Below, in pieces: positions 1 through 7,001 of a stretch of DNA of 38,995 nucleotides (position 1 is the first letter of the stretch; the number at the start of each line of letters is the position of its first letter). Source of the DNA: Euryarchaeota archaeon UBA86 (GTDB lineage Archaea; Thermoplasmatota; Poseidoniia; Poseidoniales; Thalassarchaeaceae); contig DAQX01000016.1 in NCBI GenBank assembly GCA_002503055.1, positions 1 to 38,995 on the forward strand. Direction: 5' to 3'. Under the pieces are notes generated by a model. That model was not told the DNA's origin. It ran no database searches and was given only the letters and a program-made list of their open reading frames with translations. The translations under genes and the position numbers were made by a program.

Positions 1-20
1 CTCTGGCTCTGGCTCTGGCT
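1..20. repeat. Hexamer tandem repeat (CTCTGG)n at the window edge
   Basis: Three copies of CTCTGG plus two bases are visible and the array may continue outside the window. Read on the minus strand it encodes alternating Glu and Pro in the linker of the truncated lipoprotein. It is a coding low-complexity linker, not a regulatory repeat. Confidence 0.75.
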
Positions 21-207
21 CAGCGTATGTACACGAGCCGTCATCCTTAGTGGCGTCGGGGTTGTAGTTCTCGGCGTCTGCATAGGTGCAACCTAGTACA
101 TCTTCGACAACTGGGTCCTCGTCATCGTCATCCGAACCGGCACAACCGGCAAGGGCTGACGCAATCATTAGCGTGCATAGAAGTGTTGCTTTTAGCTTAG
201 ACTTCAT
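1..207 (-). CDS. Secreted lipoprotein, N-terminal part only (runs off the window)
   Basis: The first 69 codons of a minus-strand gene are present; the rest lies outside the window. The protein starts MKSKLK, continues with a hydrophobic stretch (residues 7-20) and reaches a lipobox LAGC, so Cys22 is the predicted lipidated residue and the protein should be anchored on the outer face of the membrane. After an Asp-rich linker (residues 25-31) comes a short cysteine-flanked module (C40 to C59) with the core NYNPDAT, then an (Glu-Pro)n run encoded by a hexamer repeat. The same arrangement occurs at almost the same residue numbers in the lipoprotein at 12856-14937, so the two share an N-terminal module. 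The start is supported by a TATA box 26 bp upstream. The mature function cannot be judged because the main domain is missing. Confidence 0.8.
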   Translation of the reverse strand, partial: MKSKLKATLLCTLMIASALAGCAGSDDDDEDPVVEDVLGCTYADAENYNPDATKDDGSCTYAEPEPEPE

Positions 208-229
208 ACTTCCAGCGTATACATATAGA

Positions 230-237
230 GTATATAG
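230..237 (-). promoter_or_regulatory. TATA box of the truncated lipoprotein gene
   Basis: On the minus strand the element reads CTATATAC, centred 26 bp before the A of the start codon at 207. This is the usual archaeal distance between TATA box and transcription start, so the mRNA is predicted to be leaderless. Confidence 0.6.
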
Positions 238-336
238 CATCAATGCAAAATGAGTCAATAAACACCGTTTGAGGGGGTTTTCAGAAGGGAAATAATAAGT
301 TTATCAGATTTTAACCCTAGGTTGCAAGTTGTAGGA

Positions 337-413
337 TGGTGGACGTGCCGAGATTTGAACTCGGGGCCTCTTCCATGCCAAGGAAGCGCGCTTCCAAGCT
401 GCGCCACACGCCC
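337..413 (-). tRNA. tRNA-Ala(GGC), CCA encoded
   Basis: The minus strand folds into a standard 77-nt tRNA. The acceptor stem pairs GGGCGTG with CACGTCC and includes a G3:U70 wobble, the classic alanine identity element. The anticodon arm is CTTCC-TTGGCAT-GGAAG, giving anticodon GGC. The T arm is CCGAG-TTCAAAT-CTCGG, and the 3' end A73-CCA is encoded. No intron is present. The gene is divergent from the SprT-like gene and probably shares a TATA element with it (438-446). Confidence 0.95.
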
Positions 414-437
414 AGTAGACTTGCCACCTACGACGCC

Positions 438-446
438 CATTTAAGG
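438..446. promoter_or_regulatory. Putative shared TATA element for tRNA-Ala (minus) and the SprT-like gene (plus)
   Basis: The near-palindromic element CATTTAAGG lies 25 bp before the ATG at 467 on the plus strand and about 29 bp before the tRNA-Ala 5' end at 413 on the minus strand. It is the only AT-rich element in this 53-bp divergent spacer, so both genes may use it. The call rests on spacing and base composition only. Confidence 0.4.
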
Positions 447-466
447 AAAGTGGGGCACGCTGTGGC

Positions 467-1012
467 ATGGCCAACACGGGCACGGGCGCCAGTACCGAGG
501 GCCATCCCGAGATTCCCGAGGGTCTGCTCGATGAGCTGCGAGAGAACCTGGACGAGGATTCGGCACCATTCCTCCGACACTTGGGTAAACATCTGAGGCT
601 CGAGTGGTTACCTGCTGAGGAGTCTCGGCTTGGTATGACTAGGTTCGAACATAATCCCAACGAGTTGTTCAGAAGACGCCGATTGAGAGTTGCTCCGGGT
701 CCAGTTACAATTGGACTCAATCCGATTCTGGCCGAAGATGAGAAAATGTTACTCAACACGCTCGTGCATGAACTACTTCACGCGGCGGGACTGCTTGAGC
801 ACGGTGGTAATCACCAAGAGTTGGTGAATCGAATTGCACCTCCTCCGAAACTCTCTGAATCTCCACTGCTAAGACGCATGCGCCAAGAGGTTCTCGACAG
901 TATGCCCGAGCGTCAATGGATCTGTGGCAACTGTGGACACTCTTGGGAGCGAGTCAGAGTTACGGCACCAACTCGATGCCCGAAATGTGCTCGTCCGTTC
1001 TCTTCCAATTAG
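467..1012 (+). CDS. SprT-like zinc metalloprotease domain protein with C-terminal zinc ribbon
   Basis: A 181-residue protein with HELLH at residues 101-105 and a further histidine at 112 (EHG), forming the zinc-binding metalloprotease signature of the SprT/Spartan family. It is followed by a zinc ribbon with C153, C156, C171 and C174. Relatives include eukaryotic Spartan, which degrades DNA-protein crosslinks, and bacterial SprT. A role in DNA-protein crosslink repair here is inference from family. The N-terminal 30 residues are acidic and probably disordered. The start at 467 is supported by the AT element 25 bp upstream, implying a leaderless mRNA. All four ribbon cysteines are intact, unlike the lost zinc ligands of arcTGT in this window. 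Confidence 0.8.
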   Translation: MANTGTGASTEGHPEIPEGLLDELRENLDEDSAPFLRHLGKHLRLEWLPAEESRLGMTRFEHNPNELFRRRRLRVAPGPVTIGLNPILAEDEKMLLNTLVHELLHAAGLLEHGGNHQELVNRIAPPPKLSESPLLRRMRQEVLDSMPERQWICGNCGHSWERVRVTAPTRCPKCARPFSSN

Positions 1013-1048
1013 GACAATTACTTGAGTTGAGGTGTCAGCGCGCGAGAT

Positions 1049-1840
1049 ATGGAGTTGCCCACTCGCGAAGAAGTCCTACAGATGGCAGAAGAATTCGGAA
1101 ACGAGACTTATCCGACCTTGATTGCCATCATTGCGATTGCATTTTACTCTGGATTTGTCTTCATGTTCTATCGAGTACTTGCAAAGAAGGATCTGATTAC
1201 ACTCGATTTAAGCAAGTACGCCGATGACTTCGGGGGCAAAATCAAGAAGTATCTGAGGAGCATGCTATTCGTTATCCAATATATTGTGTTAATACCGATT
1301 CTAATCGCGTTCTGGACTTTAGTTCTAGCAGCGATTTTGACGCTACTCTCAAACAGTGATGATCACGCGAGAAATGCATTGATTGCAACAGCCGTAGTTG
1401 GGGCTGTCAGAATACTCTCATACTGGACTGAAGATCTATCGAGAGATGTTGCCAAGATGCTACCATTCGCCGTACTCGGTGTGTTCCTAGTAGACTCGAC
1501 TTCAGTCAAGTGGAGTGAGTTTCAAGAGCTTCTAAGCAGCCTTCCTCAGTTGGCTACATCCTTCCTTAGCAGCCTAATCTTGCTGGCTATACTAGAGACT
1601 CTTCTCCGAATTGTCACCACCATCCGACGAATCCGTTCGAAGCGCTGGAAGAGAAAGCGGATGCAGAAGGAGTTGTCTCGCAAAACAGGTAGAAGGGTGA
1701 ATGATATCAAAGAGGATATCAGACATGACGGTTCTCTAAATCTAAGTGCTGGAGCAGATGTAGAAGAGATGCAAAGTGTGGTCGAAGAAGCAGTCGGAGA
1801 CTTGCTAGATGAGCCCGAAGAAGAACTGGAGGGTTCTTGA
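1049..1840 (+). CDS. Polytopic membrane protein of unknown function with charged C-terminal tail
   Basis: A 263-residue protein I do not recognise. Hydrophobic segments are seen at about residues 22-42, 72-100, 107-125, 133-148 and 168-188, so four or five membrane spans are likely. After the last span comes a strongly basic stretch rich in Arg and Lys (about 190-215), followed by an acidic helical tail of about 45 residues ending in a Glu-rich run. That suggests a cytoplasmic C-terminal domain. A GAGGTG-like Shine-Dalgarno sequence lies upstream of the ATG, although more distant than usual. It follows the SprT-like gene by 36 bp and is followed after 23 bp by tRNA-Arg, so the three may be co-transcribed. 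Confidence 0.7.
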   Translation: MELPTREEVLQMAEEFGNETYPTLIAIIAIAFYSGFVFMFYRVLAKKDLITLDLSKYADDFGGKIKKYLRSMLFVIQYIVLIPILIAFWTLVLAAILTLLSNSDDHARNALIATAVVGAVRILSYWTEDLSRDVAKMLPFAVLGVFLVDSTSVKWSEFQELLSSLPQLATSFLSSLILLAILETLLRIVTTIRRIRSKRWKRKRMQKELSRKTGRRVNDIKEDIRHDGSLNLSAGADVEEMQSVVEEAVGDLLDEPEEELEGS

Positions 1841-1863
1841 GCAGGAGTCGTGCGGATGGTTCA

Positions 1864-1940
1864 GGGCGATTGGTGTAGTCTGGATATCATCCCGGCCTTC
1901 TAAGCCGGTGACATGGGTTCGAATCCTGTATCGCCCACCA
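1864..1940 (+). tRNA. tRNA-Arg(TCT), CCA encoded
   Basis: A 77-nt tRNA. The acceptor stem GGGCGAT pairs with ATCGCCC, the anticodon arm is CCGGC-CTTCTAA-GCCGG with anticodon TCT (1899-1901), and the T loop carries TTCGAAT. The 3' ACCA is encoded and no intron is visible. No TATA box is evident in the 23 bp separating it from the upstream membrane-protein gene, so it may be processed from a longer transcript. Confidence 0.95.
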
Positions 1941-1966
1941 TCTTTCATCCACTCCCGCGAATCGCT

Positions 1967-1973
1967 CAAATAG
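1967..1973 (+). promoter_or_regulatory. Putative TATA box of the eL41 gene
   Basis: CAAATAG is centred 26 bp before the ATG at 1996, the spacing expected for a leaderless archaeal mRNA. The element is weak in sequence; the distance is the main support. Confidence 0.35.
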
Positions 1974-1995
1974 GGAAAGCAGGTCGGCGACGCGC

Positions 1996-2103
1996 ATGAA
2001 GAGAGGTTCCCGTGCATGGAAGAAGCAAGGGAAGCAACGCTGGAAGTGGCGCAAGAAGAAGTTGCGACGCAGGAAGGCTTCGCGTAAGCGTGCTAAGATG
2101 TGA
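1996..2103 (+). CDS. rpl41e: Ribosomal protein eL41 (L41e), 35 residues
   Basis: A 35-codon ORF encodes an extremely basic peptide: about half the residues are Lys or Arg, with no acidic residue. Its C-terminal two-thirds contain KWRKKKLRRRKASRK, resembling the canonical 25-residue eL41 (WRKKRMRRLKRKRRK). Family eL41 is a single helix at the ribosomal subunit interface in archaea and eukaryotes. Here the N-terminus is about ten residues longer than usual (MKRGSRAWKKQGKQ). Its length is below common gene-calling cutoffs, so it is easily missed. A TATA-like element 26 bp upstream and its place right after tRNA-Arg support expression. Another small basic peptide cannot be fully excluded. Confidence 0.7.
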   Translation: MKRGSRAWKKQGKQRWKWRKKKLRRRKASRKRAKM

Positions 2104-2155
2104 TTCCTGAACAATCCGGGACAGGGTTCAAGTTCGGTGTGTATTTTGCACCATC

Positions 2156-3070
2156 ATGAGTTTGCACGAGTATGGAGAGCGAGACCGTCACATCGAGACA
2201 TTTGTCCTGACTCTAGTGATGTTTGTAGCGCTTCTGATTGGCGTCCTGAATGGAGACTTTCTTTCTCCACAGGCGCAAACTAGAATCGGTGGCTCGGCAT
2301 TCATCCCAAACATACTGTTGGCAGTATTCAGAACCCTTGCAGCGGGGCTGTCTCTGTTTACGGTAATCAGTGTCTGTCTAGATCGAGAAGGGGGGCCGGC
2401 TATCCCACTTTTCTACAAGTCCCGCAAGTGTGAGCAAGCGGTCCTCTATGGGTCACACAGACTTGTCGCATTCACGGTCTGGAGTTTTATCGCATTCGGC
2501 GCGTACTTTGCACTGGCCGCATTTGCCTCTTGGGCCGAAATTTTCGGTTTATCAGTGCCTTCCTGGCTATTGGCGGTAATTCCTCTGATTTTTGCAATAG
2601 CTTGTGGCACCGCTCTGTTAGTTACTGTAGTCGTGACCTACTATCTGATACCAAATAATCTCGAGAAGGGATTTGATGTGGCTAAATATTTCCTGTGGTA
2701 TGAGATTGTCATGCATAATCTGAATGTCATCCTACTTGGTGTAGACTTAGTCCTAGGTGGTGTAGACATCACATTGGGCATGGTTGCCTTCCCGGTGCTG
2801 TTTGGTATCGTATACGTGTTCTTCGCTTACATCTATGCCATCTATGGAGGAGGCATCTACCTGTACGATTTTCTTGACCCTAGAGTCAGTCGGGCGCCTC
2901 TCATCCACATCGGATTGTTCGTCATGATTGCTCTATTCTACTCGGTTGCACTTGCATTAGATGCCCTAGTCGACTGGAATGTGATTGCGGGAGGACTGGG
3001 TGTTGCAGTGTGTATTTACTCTATAGTCAGGTTCAGAGAACCTGTGCGTGCTGGCTTCCAATCTCCCTAA
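2156..3070 (+). CDS. Polytopic membrane protein of unknown function (about eight spans)
   Basis: A 304-residue protein with about eight hydrophobic segments, near residues 15-31, 52-74, 103-125, 137-166, 180-202, 207-230, 246-266 and 272-292. The loops are short and the N-terminus is charged and probably cytoplasmic. I recognise no family motif. It is followed by tpiA on the opposite strand with only 5 bp between the two stop codons, so the genes are convergent. The upstream spacer of 52 bp holds only a weak AT-rich patch, GTATTTTG. A transporter or membrane enzyme are both possible, and nothing in the sequence decides between them. Confidence 0.7.
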   Translation: MSLHEYGERDRHIETFVLTLVMFVALLIGVLNGDFLSPQAQTRIGGSAFIPNILLAVFRTLAAGLSLFTVISVCLDREGGPAIPLFYKSRKCEQAVLYGSHRLVAFTVWSFIAFGAYFALAAFASWAEIFGLSVPSWLLAVIPLIFAIACGTALLVTVVVTYYLIPNNLEKGFDVAKYFLWYEIVMHNLNVILLGVDLVLGGVDITLGMVAFPVLFGIVYVFFAYIYAIYGGGIYLYDFLDPRVSRAPLIHIGLFVMIALFYSVALALDALVDWNVIAGGLGVAVCIYSIVRFREPVRAGFQSP

Positions 3071-3075
3071 ATCGA

Positions 3076-3738
3076 CTATAGTTCGGAGACCAAGTTTCTG
3101 AGTGCTGATTCTGGGTCGTCTGCCTTAGTTACTCCACTTGCAAGAAGAACTCCTGAAGTTCCTAACTCAATCGCCGTTGCAACATCCTCGCCAGTCTTTA
3201 CTCCTGCTCCGCACAGGATTCCTACCTGCTCGCTGACTTCGCGAACTGCTGCAGCTGTCCCGCTAACTATCTCGGGATCGGCACTGGTGACTGAAATGGC
3301 TCCTCCAATCAACTCTGGTGGCTCAACTGCAACATAATCCGGGACCAAGGCGGCCAGTGCTTTGGCTTCGTCAATGTCAGCTGCGCAGGCACATACTTCG
3401 AATCCCTCTGGGACTTGATCTAGAAGCATTGCAACATGCTCGATACTGACCTTGTGCTCAGCGTGGTTAATCAGGGTCCCGGAAGCCCCTCTGTCGATTG
3501 CTGTAGCAGGGTGCAGCCACCCCGTATTCGATCCGAACCCGACTGGGTCGAGGTGTTGGCACCAAACCTCCAAATCGGGAGCTGTGGCCACTACTGCGGA
3601 AATATCGAGTGCAGAGACCGCTGCAATCATTCTAGCATCGGTCTGGATTCCTGACATGACGCGAGCCAAATCCTCTGCAGCAGCGCCATGCGCTGTCTGA
3701 TAGGTCTTGAAATTGACAACGACAAGAGAGTCGCTCAC
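3076..3738 (-). CDS. tpiA: Triosephosphate isomerase, archaeal short type
   Basis: A 220-residue TIM barrel that interconverts dihydroxyacetone phosphate and glyceraldehyde 3-phosphate in glycolysis and gluconeogenesis. The length matches archaeal enzymes, which are about 30 residues shorter than bacterial ones. Catalytic residues are recognisable: Lys11 in VNFKTY, His92 in INHAEH and Glu139 in VAVEPPELIGG, followed by a phosphate-binding GAGVKTGEDV segment near the C-terminus. The start is the first ATG, giving the family-typical N-terminus. It lies 41 bp downstream of the nucleotidyltransferase gene on the same strand and may be co-transcribed with it. Confidence 0.95.
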   Translation of the reverse strand: MSDSLVVVNFKTYQTAHGAAAEDLARVMSGIQTDARMIAAVSALDISAVVATAPDLEVWCQHLDPVGFGSNTGWLHPATAIDRGASGTLINHAEHKVSIEHVAMLLDQVPEGFEVCACAADIDEAKALAALVPDYVAVEPPELIGGAISVTSADPEIVSGTAAAVREVSEQVGILCGAGVKTGEDVATAIELGTSGVLLASGVTKADDPESALRNLVSEL

Positions 3739-3779
3739 ATTATCGCGAGCAAGGACATCCCTTTCTATGAATCGGGTGA

Positions 3780-4733
3780 TTAGACTTGATGGTTGACAAT
3801 TTCGCCTTGCAGATTAGTACCTTGAGAGAGGGTGGTTCCTTTTCCAATAAGGCAGTTTTCCAGTACGCAATTCTTTCCAATATATGCGCCCTCTAGAATT
3901 ACCGAATTACGTACATCACAACCCTCGGCAATTGTTACACCGGGTCCAATCGAGCTCCCCGAGACCTCTCCTGCAGAGTGCGATCCTTCTCCGAACCAAG
4001 AATCGCCTTGAACAGTGCCGGAAGAGAACCTATTCGAGGAGATACATGCTTGACTGGCTTCGACAAAAGATGTAGGAGTTCCAGCATCTACAAAAGTACC
4101 CTGGAATGGAAATCCATTCAGTACTCCAGTTGATGCAATCATCTCATAGATATCCCTCTCAATGCTATGGGCACCTTCGGGCATCATATCGAATATCTCA
4201 TGCTCGAGCAGATAGGTGCCTGCATTGATTAGGTTGGAAAAGGCCTCTTCGATGGGTGGTTTTTCTTGGAATCTCATTATCTTCCCAGTACTCTCAATGT
4301 AATCGGCCACTCCGAACCGTGATGGATCCTCGACTTCCCATAATGAGATAGTGGCGATTCCTCCATTGTCTTTGTGAAATTCAAGCATCTCCTCGACCTT
4401 GAGGGCAGTAATCAAATCACCATTGATGACACAGAATGTTCCACCTGACAGGTATTGGCGGCAGTTTGCAATCGCGCCACCAGTTCCCAATGGCTCTGTC
4501 TCTTCTACAATTATTACTTCATATGGTAGTGGAATTCTATCGAAGTGATGGCGCATCTGCCCGACTCCATAACCTGCAGCGATTAGTACTCTGTCGACTT
4601 GGGACTTCGGGAGGACATCCAATACATGCTCAATCATCGACTTGTCTAGAATAGGCAAGAGGGGTTTTGGGATACTTTCAGTCCAAGGACGCAGTCTAGT
4701 ACCGAAGCCGCCGGCTAGTACGATTACATCCAT
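3780..4733 (-). CDS. Sugar-phosphate nucleotidyltransferase (NDP-sugar pyrophosphorylase family)
   Basis: A 317-residue protein starting MDVIVLAGGFGTRLRPWT, the nucleotide-binding signature of enzymes that join a nucleoside triphosphate to a sugar 1-phosphate, followed by the PKP motif. The catalytic domain spans about residues 1-230. The C-terminal 90 residues carry hexapeptide-like repeats (IGPGVTI, IGKNCVL, IGKGTTL) typical of a left-handed beta helix. Family members include mannose-1-phosphate guanylyltransferases and glucose-1-phosphate thymidylyltransferases; the sequence alone does not fix the substrate. I chose the ATG at 4733 because the in-frame extension to 4787 adds 18 uncharacteristic residues before the conserved first beta strand. 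It is divergent from sucC across about 98 bp. Confidence 0.85.
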   Translation of the reverse strand: MDVIVLAGGFGTRLRPWTESIPKPLLPILDKSMIEHVLDVLPKSQVDRVLIAAGYGVGQMRHHFDRIPLPYEVIIVEETEPLGTGGAIANCRQYLSGGTFCVINGDLITALKVEEMLEFHKDNGGIATISLWEVEDPSRFGVADYIESTGKIMRFQEKPPIEEAFSNLINAGTYLLEHEIFDMMPEGAHSIERDIYEMIASTGVLNGFPFQGTFVDAGTPTSFVEASQACISSNRFSSGTVQGDSWFGEGSHSAGEVSGSSIGPGVTIAEGCDVRNSVILEGAYIGKNCVLENCLIGKGTTLSQGTNLQGEIVNHQV

Positions 4734-4831
4734 GGATGGTCGTGCAAGCGGCCGCGTTTGAGCACTTCGCGTCTGTGTCTTGCACATTCGCGATGCGTAT
4801 CGTTGAAAGACGGCCTTGGTCTCGGGCGGGC

Positions 4832-6043
4832 GTGAACATTCACGAGTATCAAGGAAAGGCGCTATTCAGAGAAGAAGGAGTGGCTGTGCAAGACGGCCTT
4901 CACTGCACCACTGTGGAGCAGGCTTTGGAGGCCTATGACTCCCTGGGCAGCAAGGTTGTCGCTGTCAAGAGTCAAATCCACGCAGGTGGGCGAGGCAAGG
5001 GGAATCTCTACTGTCCAGATACTGGTGATCTTCTCATGGAAGGGGGAGTCAAAATTGCATTTTCTCGAGAAGAGGTTGGTGTATATGCAAAGAACATCCT
5101 CGGACATGTGCTAGTCACAAAGCAGACTGGCCCGGAAGGTAAGTTAGTCAACAATCTGTATATCGAATCCGGCTGCGAAATTGCGCATGAGTACTATCTC
5201 GCCATTCTCGTCGACAGAGAAGAAGATGCGATTCTAGTGATGGCATCGACCGAGGGAGGCGTGGACATAGAAGAAGTCGCAGAAAATACTCCTGAGGCAA
5301 TTCACAAGGCATGGGCAGATTTCTCTGGCCAGCTACCTCTCGGAGCTAGTCAACAAATGGCCGAATCGCTTGGCCTAACAGGCTCATCACAGGAGTCATT
5401 TACTCAGATGCTTGAGAGTTTAGTGGCAATGTTCGTCAGCAGAGATTGTTCGATGATTGAGATTAATCCCCTAGTTAGATCCGAGGGCGGTTCAATGATA
5501 GCACTAGATTCCAAAGTCAGCTTCGATGAGAATGCATCATTCAGACATCCTTGGAGGGCCGCCATGCGCGACATGTCTGAAGAGGAAGAAGTAGAGATTA
5601 GGGCCAATGAATCGGGCCTTTCTTATGTCAAGTTGGATGGGAATATCGGTTGTCTGGTTAACGGTGCTGGTCTGGCGATGGCCTCTATGGATGTAATCAA
5701 GTTGTATGGTGGTGAGCCCGCAAACTTCCTCGACATTGGAGGAGGTGCAAACAAGGAGTCGATTACTACTGCCTTCGGAATTATTCTCGAGGACCCCAAT
5801 GTCGAGGGCATCCTAGTGAATATTTTCGGTGGAATAATCCGTTGCGATATGGTCGCTAGGAGTATTATCGACGCTTCCAGAGAAGTCGGTCTTTCCGTAC
5901 CTCTAGTTGTCCGTTTCTCCGGCACCAACCATGCCGAAGGTCGGACTGTACTAGAGGAGAGCTCTCTAGAGGTTGCAACTGTGGGCACACTTGCCGAGGG
6001 TGCCGAAGCTATTGTAGCAGCAATCGAGGAGGTGGGAGCTTGA
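4832..6043 (+). CDS. sucC: Succinyl-CoA ligase (ADP- or GDP-forming), beta subunit
   Basis: With SucD it interconverts succinyl-CoA and succinate with substrate-level phosphorylation in the citric acid cycle. The protein of 403 residues begins with the family-typical NIHEYQGKALF and has the ATP-grasp glycine loop GGRGKG near residue 50. Its C-terminal CoA-ligase domain contains NFLDIGGGA and VNIFGGIIRCD. I chose the GTG at 4832 because it starts exactly at the conserved N-terminus. An in-frame ATG at 4793 and a longer ORF from 4736 would add non-conserved residues and run into the divergent promoter region. The gene overlaps sucD by 4 bp, so the two subunits are translationally coupled. No convincing TATA box is visible upstream. 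Confidence 0.95.
   Translation: MNIHEYQGKALFREEGVAVQDGLHCTTVEQALEAYDSLGSKVVAVKSQIHAGGRGKGNLYCPDTGDLLMEGGVKIAFSREEVGVYAKNILGHVLVTKQTGPEGKLVNNLYIESGCEIAHEYYLAILVDREEDAILVMASTEGGVDIEEVAENTPEAIHKAWADFSGQLPLGASQQMAESLGLTGSSQESFTQMLESLVAMFVSRDCSMIEINPLVRSEGGSMIALDSKVSFDENASFRHPWRAAMRDMSEEEEVEIRANESGLSYVKLDGNIGCLVNGAGLAMASMDVIKLYGGEPANFLDIGGGANKESITTAFGIILEDPNVEGILVNIFGGIIRCDMVARSIIDASREVGLSVPLVVRFSGTNHAEGRTVLEESSLEVATVGTLAEGAEAIVAAIEEVGA
6028..6034 (+). promoter_or_regulatory. Shine-Dalgarno sequence of sucD inside sucC
   Basis: GGAGGTG ends 5 bp before the TTG start codon of sucD, within the last codons of sucC. It supports the unusual TTG start and the 4-bp TTGA overlap. Confidence 0.65.
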
Positions 6044-6969
6044 GCATCTGGATAGATGAATCTAGTAAGGTCCTAGTTCAGGGCATCACTGGTAGTCAAG
6101 GAACATTTCACGCCACTCGTATGTTGGAGTATGGTACCGATGTAGTGGGAGGAGTAACTCCGGGCAAGGGGGGCCAAGTTGTTGAGTTGCCGGGTCGAGA
6201 TGTTCCCGTCTACGACGGGATGTCCCAGGCAGTGTTCGAAACTGATGCTGATGTCAGCGTAATCTATGTCCCAGCGAGATTTGCAGCGGCTGCGATAATC
6301 GAGGCTGCTGATGCATTCAACGAAATTAAGGGAGAGGGATTGATTGTTTGCATTACAGAGGGAATCCCCACCTTGGATATGGTTCGATGTGTTGGGCAAA
6401 TTTCTGAAATGCCTGGAATCAGACTGATTGGCCCTAATTGCCCGGGGATCATCACTCCGGGAGAAGATGGTGGCTGTAAGGTTGGAATCATGCCCGGATA
6501 CATACATGCGAAAGGAAGAATTGGGATTATCTCGAAATCTGGCACTCTTACTTACGAGGCCGTTGCTCAGACTATGAGTGTAGGAGAAGGTCAGACCACA
6601 TGTATCGGTATTGGAGGAGACCCTGTTAGTGGGACTGGATTCATTGACTGTCTTGCAGCCTTTGAGGACGATCCTGAGACAGAGGCTGTAGTAATGATTG
6701 GTGAAATTGGAGGAACTGCAGAAGAGGATGCAGCGGCTTGGGTAGCAGACAACTTCAGCAAGCCGATTGTCGGATTCGTAGCCGGGGCTACTGCCCCTCC
6801 GGGAAAGAGGATGGGTCATGCAGGAGCTATCATATCTGGTGGCAAGGGAACCGCAGAGGAGAAGTTTGCAGCCTTTGAGTCGGCAGGCATTCACATTGCT
6901 AGAGACCCCTCCAAGATTGGAGAGGTCCTGCTTAGAGTCCTAATCGAAGCCGGGCTGCGAGAGTCTTAG
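6040..6969 (+). CDS. sucD: Succinyl-CoA ligase, alpha subunit
   Basis: Partner of SucC. The 309-residue protein has a CoA-binding Rossmann domain at the N-terminus (VQGITGSQGTFH near residues 13-24), the LIGPNCPGIITP segment at about 129-140, and the phosphohistidine His260 in KRMGHAGAII that shuttles phosphate during catalysis. The start is TTG, overlapping the sucC stop codon as TTGA and preceded by a strong Shine-Dalgarno sequence. Length matches the family. The next gene, a squalene-synthase-like protein, starts 32 bp downstream on the same strand, so the operon may continue. Confidence 0.95.
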   Translation: MSIWIDESSKVLVQGITGSQGTFHATRMLEYGTDVVGGVTPGKGGQVVELPGRDVPVYDGMSQAVFETDADVSVIYVPARFAAAAIIEAADAFNEIKGEGLIVCITEGIPTLDMVRCVGQISEMPGIRLIGPNCPGIITPGEDGGCKVGIMPGYIHAKGRIGIISKSGTLTYEAVAQTMSVGEGQTTCIGIGGDPVSGTGFIDCLAAFEDDPETEAVVMIGEIGGTAEEDAAAWVADNFSKPIVGFVAGATAPPGKRMGHAGAIISGGKGTAEEKFAAFESAGIHIARDPSKIGEVLLRVLIEAGLRES

Positions 6970-7001
6970 ATGAGAAGTCGGCTGAGCCAGCACGAGAGAG
7001 C

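Noticed and set aside
1..20. Hexamer array as a mobile or regulatory repeat
   Set aside because: It is in frame and encodes an ordinary Glu-Pro linker.
255..440. ORFs across the tRNA-Ala region on both strands
   Set aside because: They are readings through a clear tRNA gene and have no protein-like features.
4736..4831. N-terminal extension of sucC
   Set aside because: The conserved N-terminus begins at the GTG at 4832; the extension is not family-like and lies in the divergent promoter region.
6073..6894. 273-residue ORF antisense to sucD
   Set aside because: It is the shadow of a conserved enzyme gene with the correct codon pattern on the plus strand; the translation has no recognisable features.
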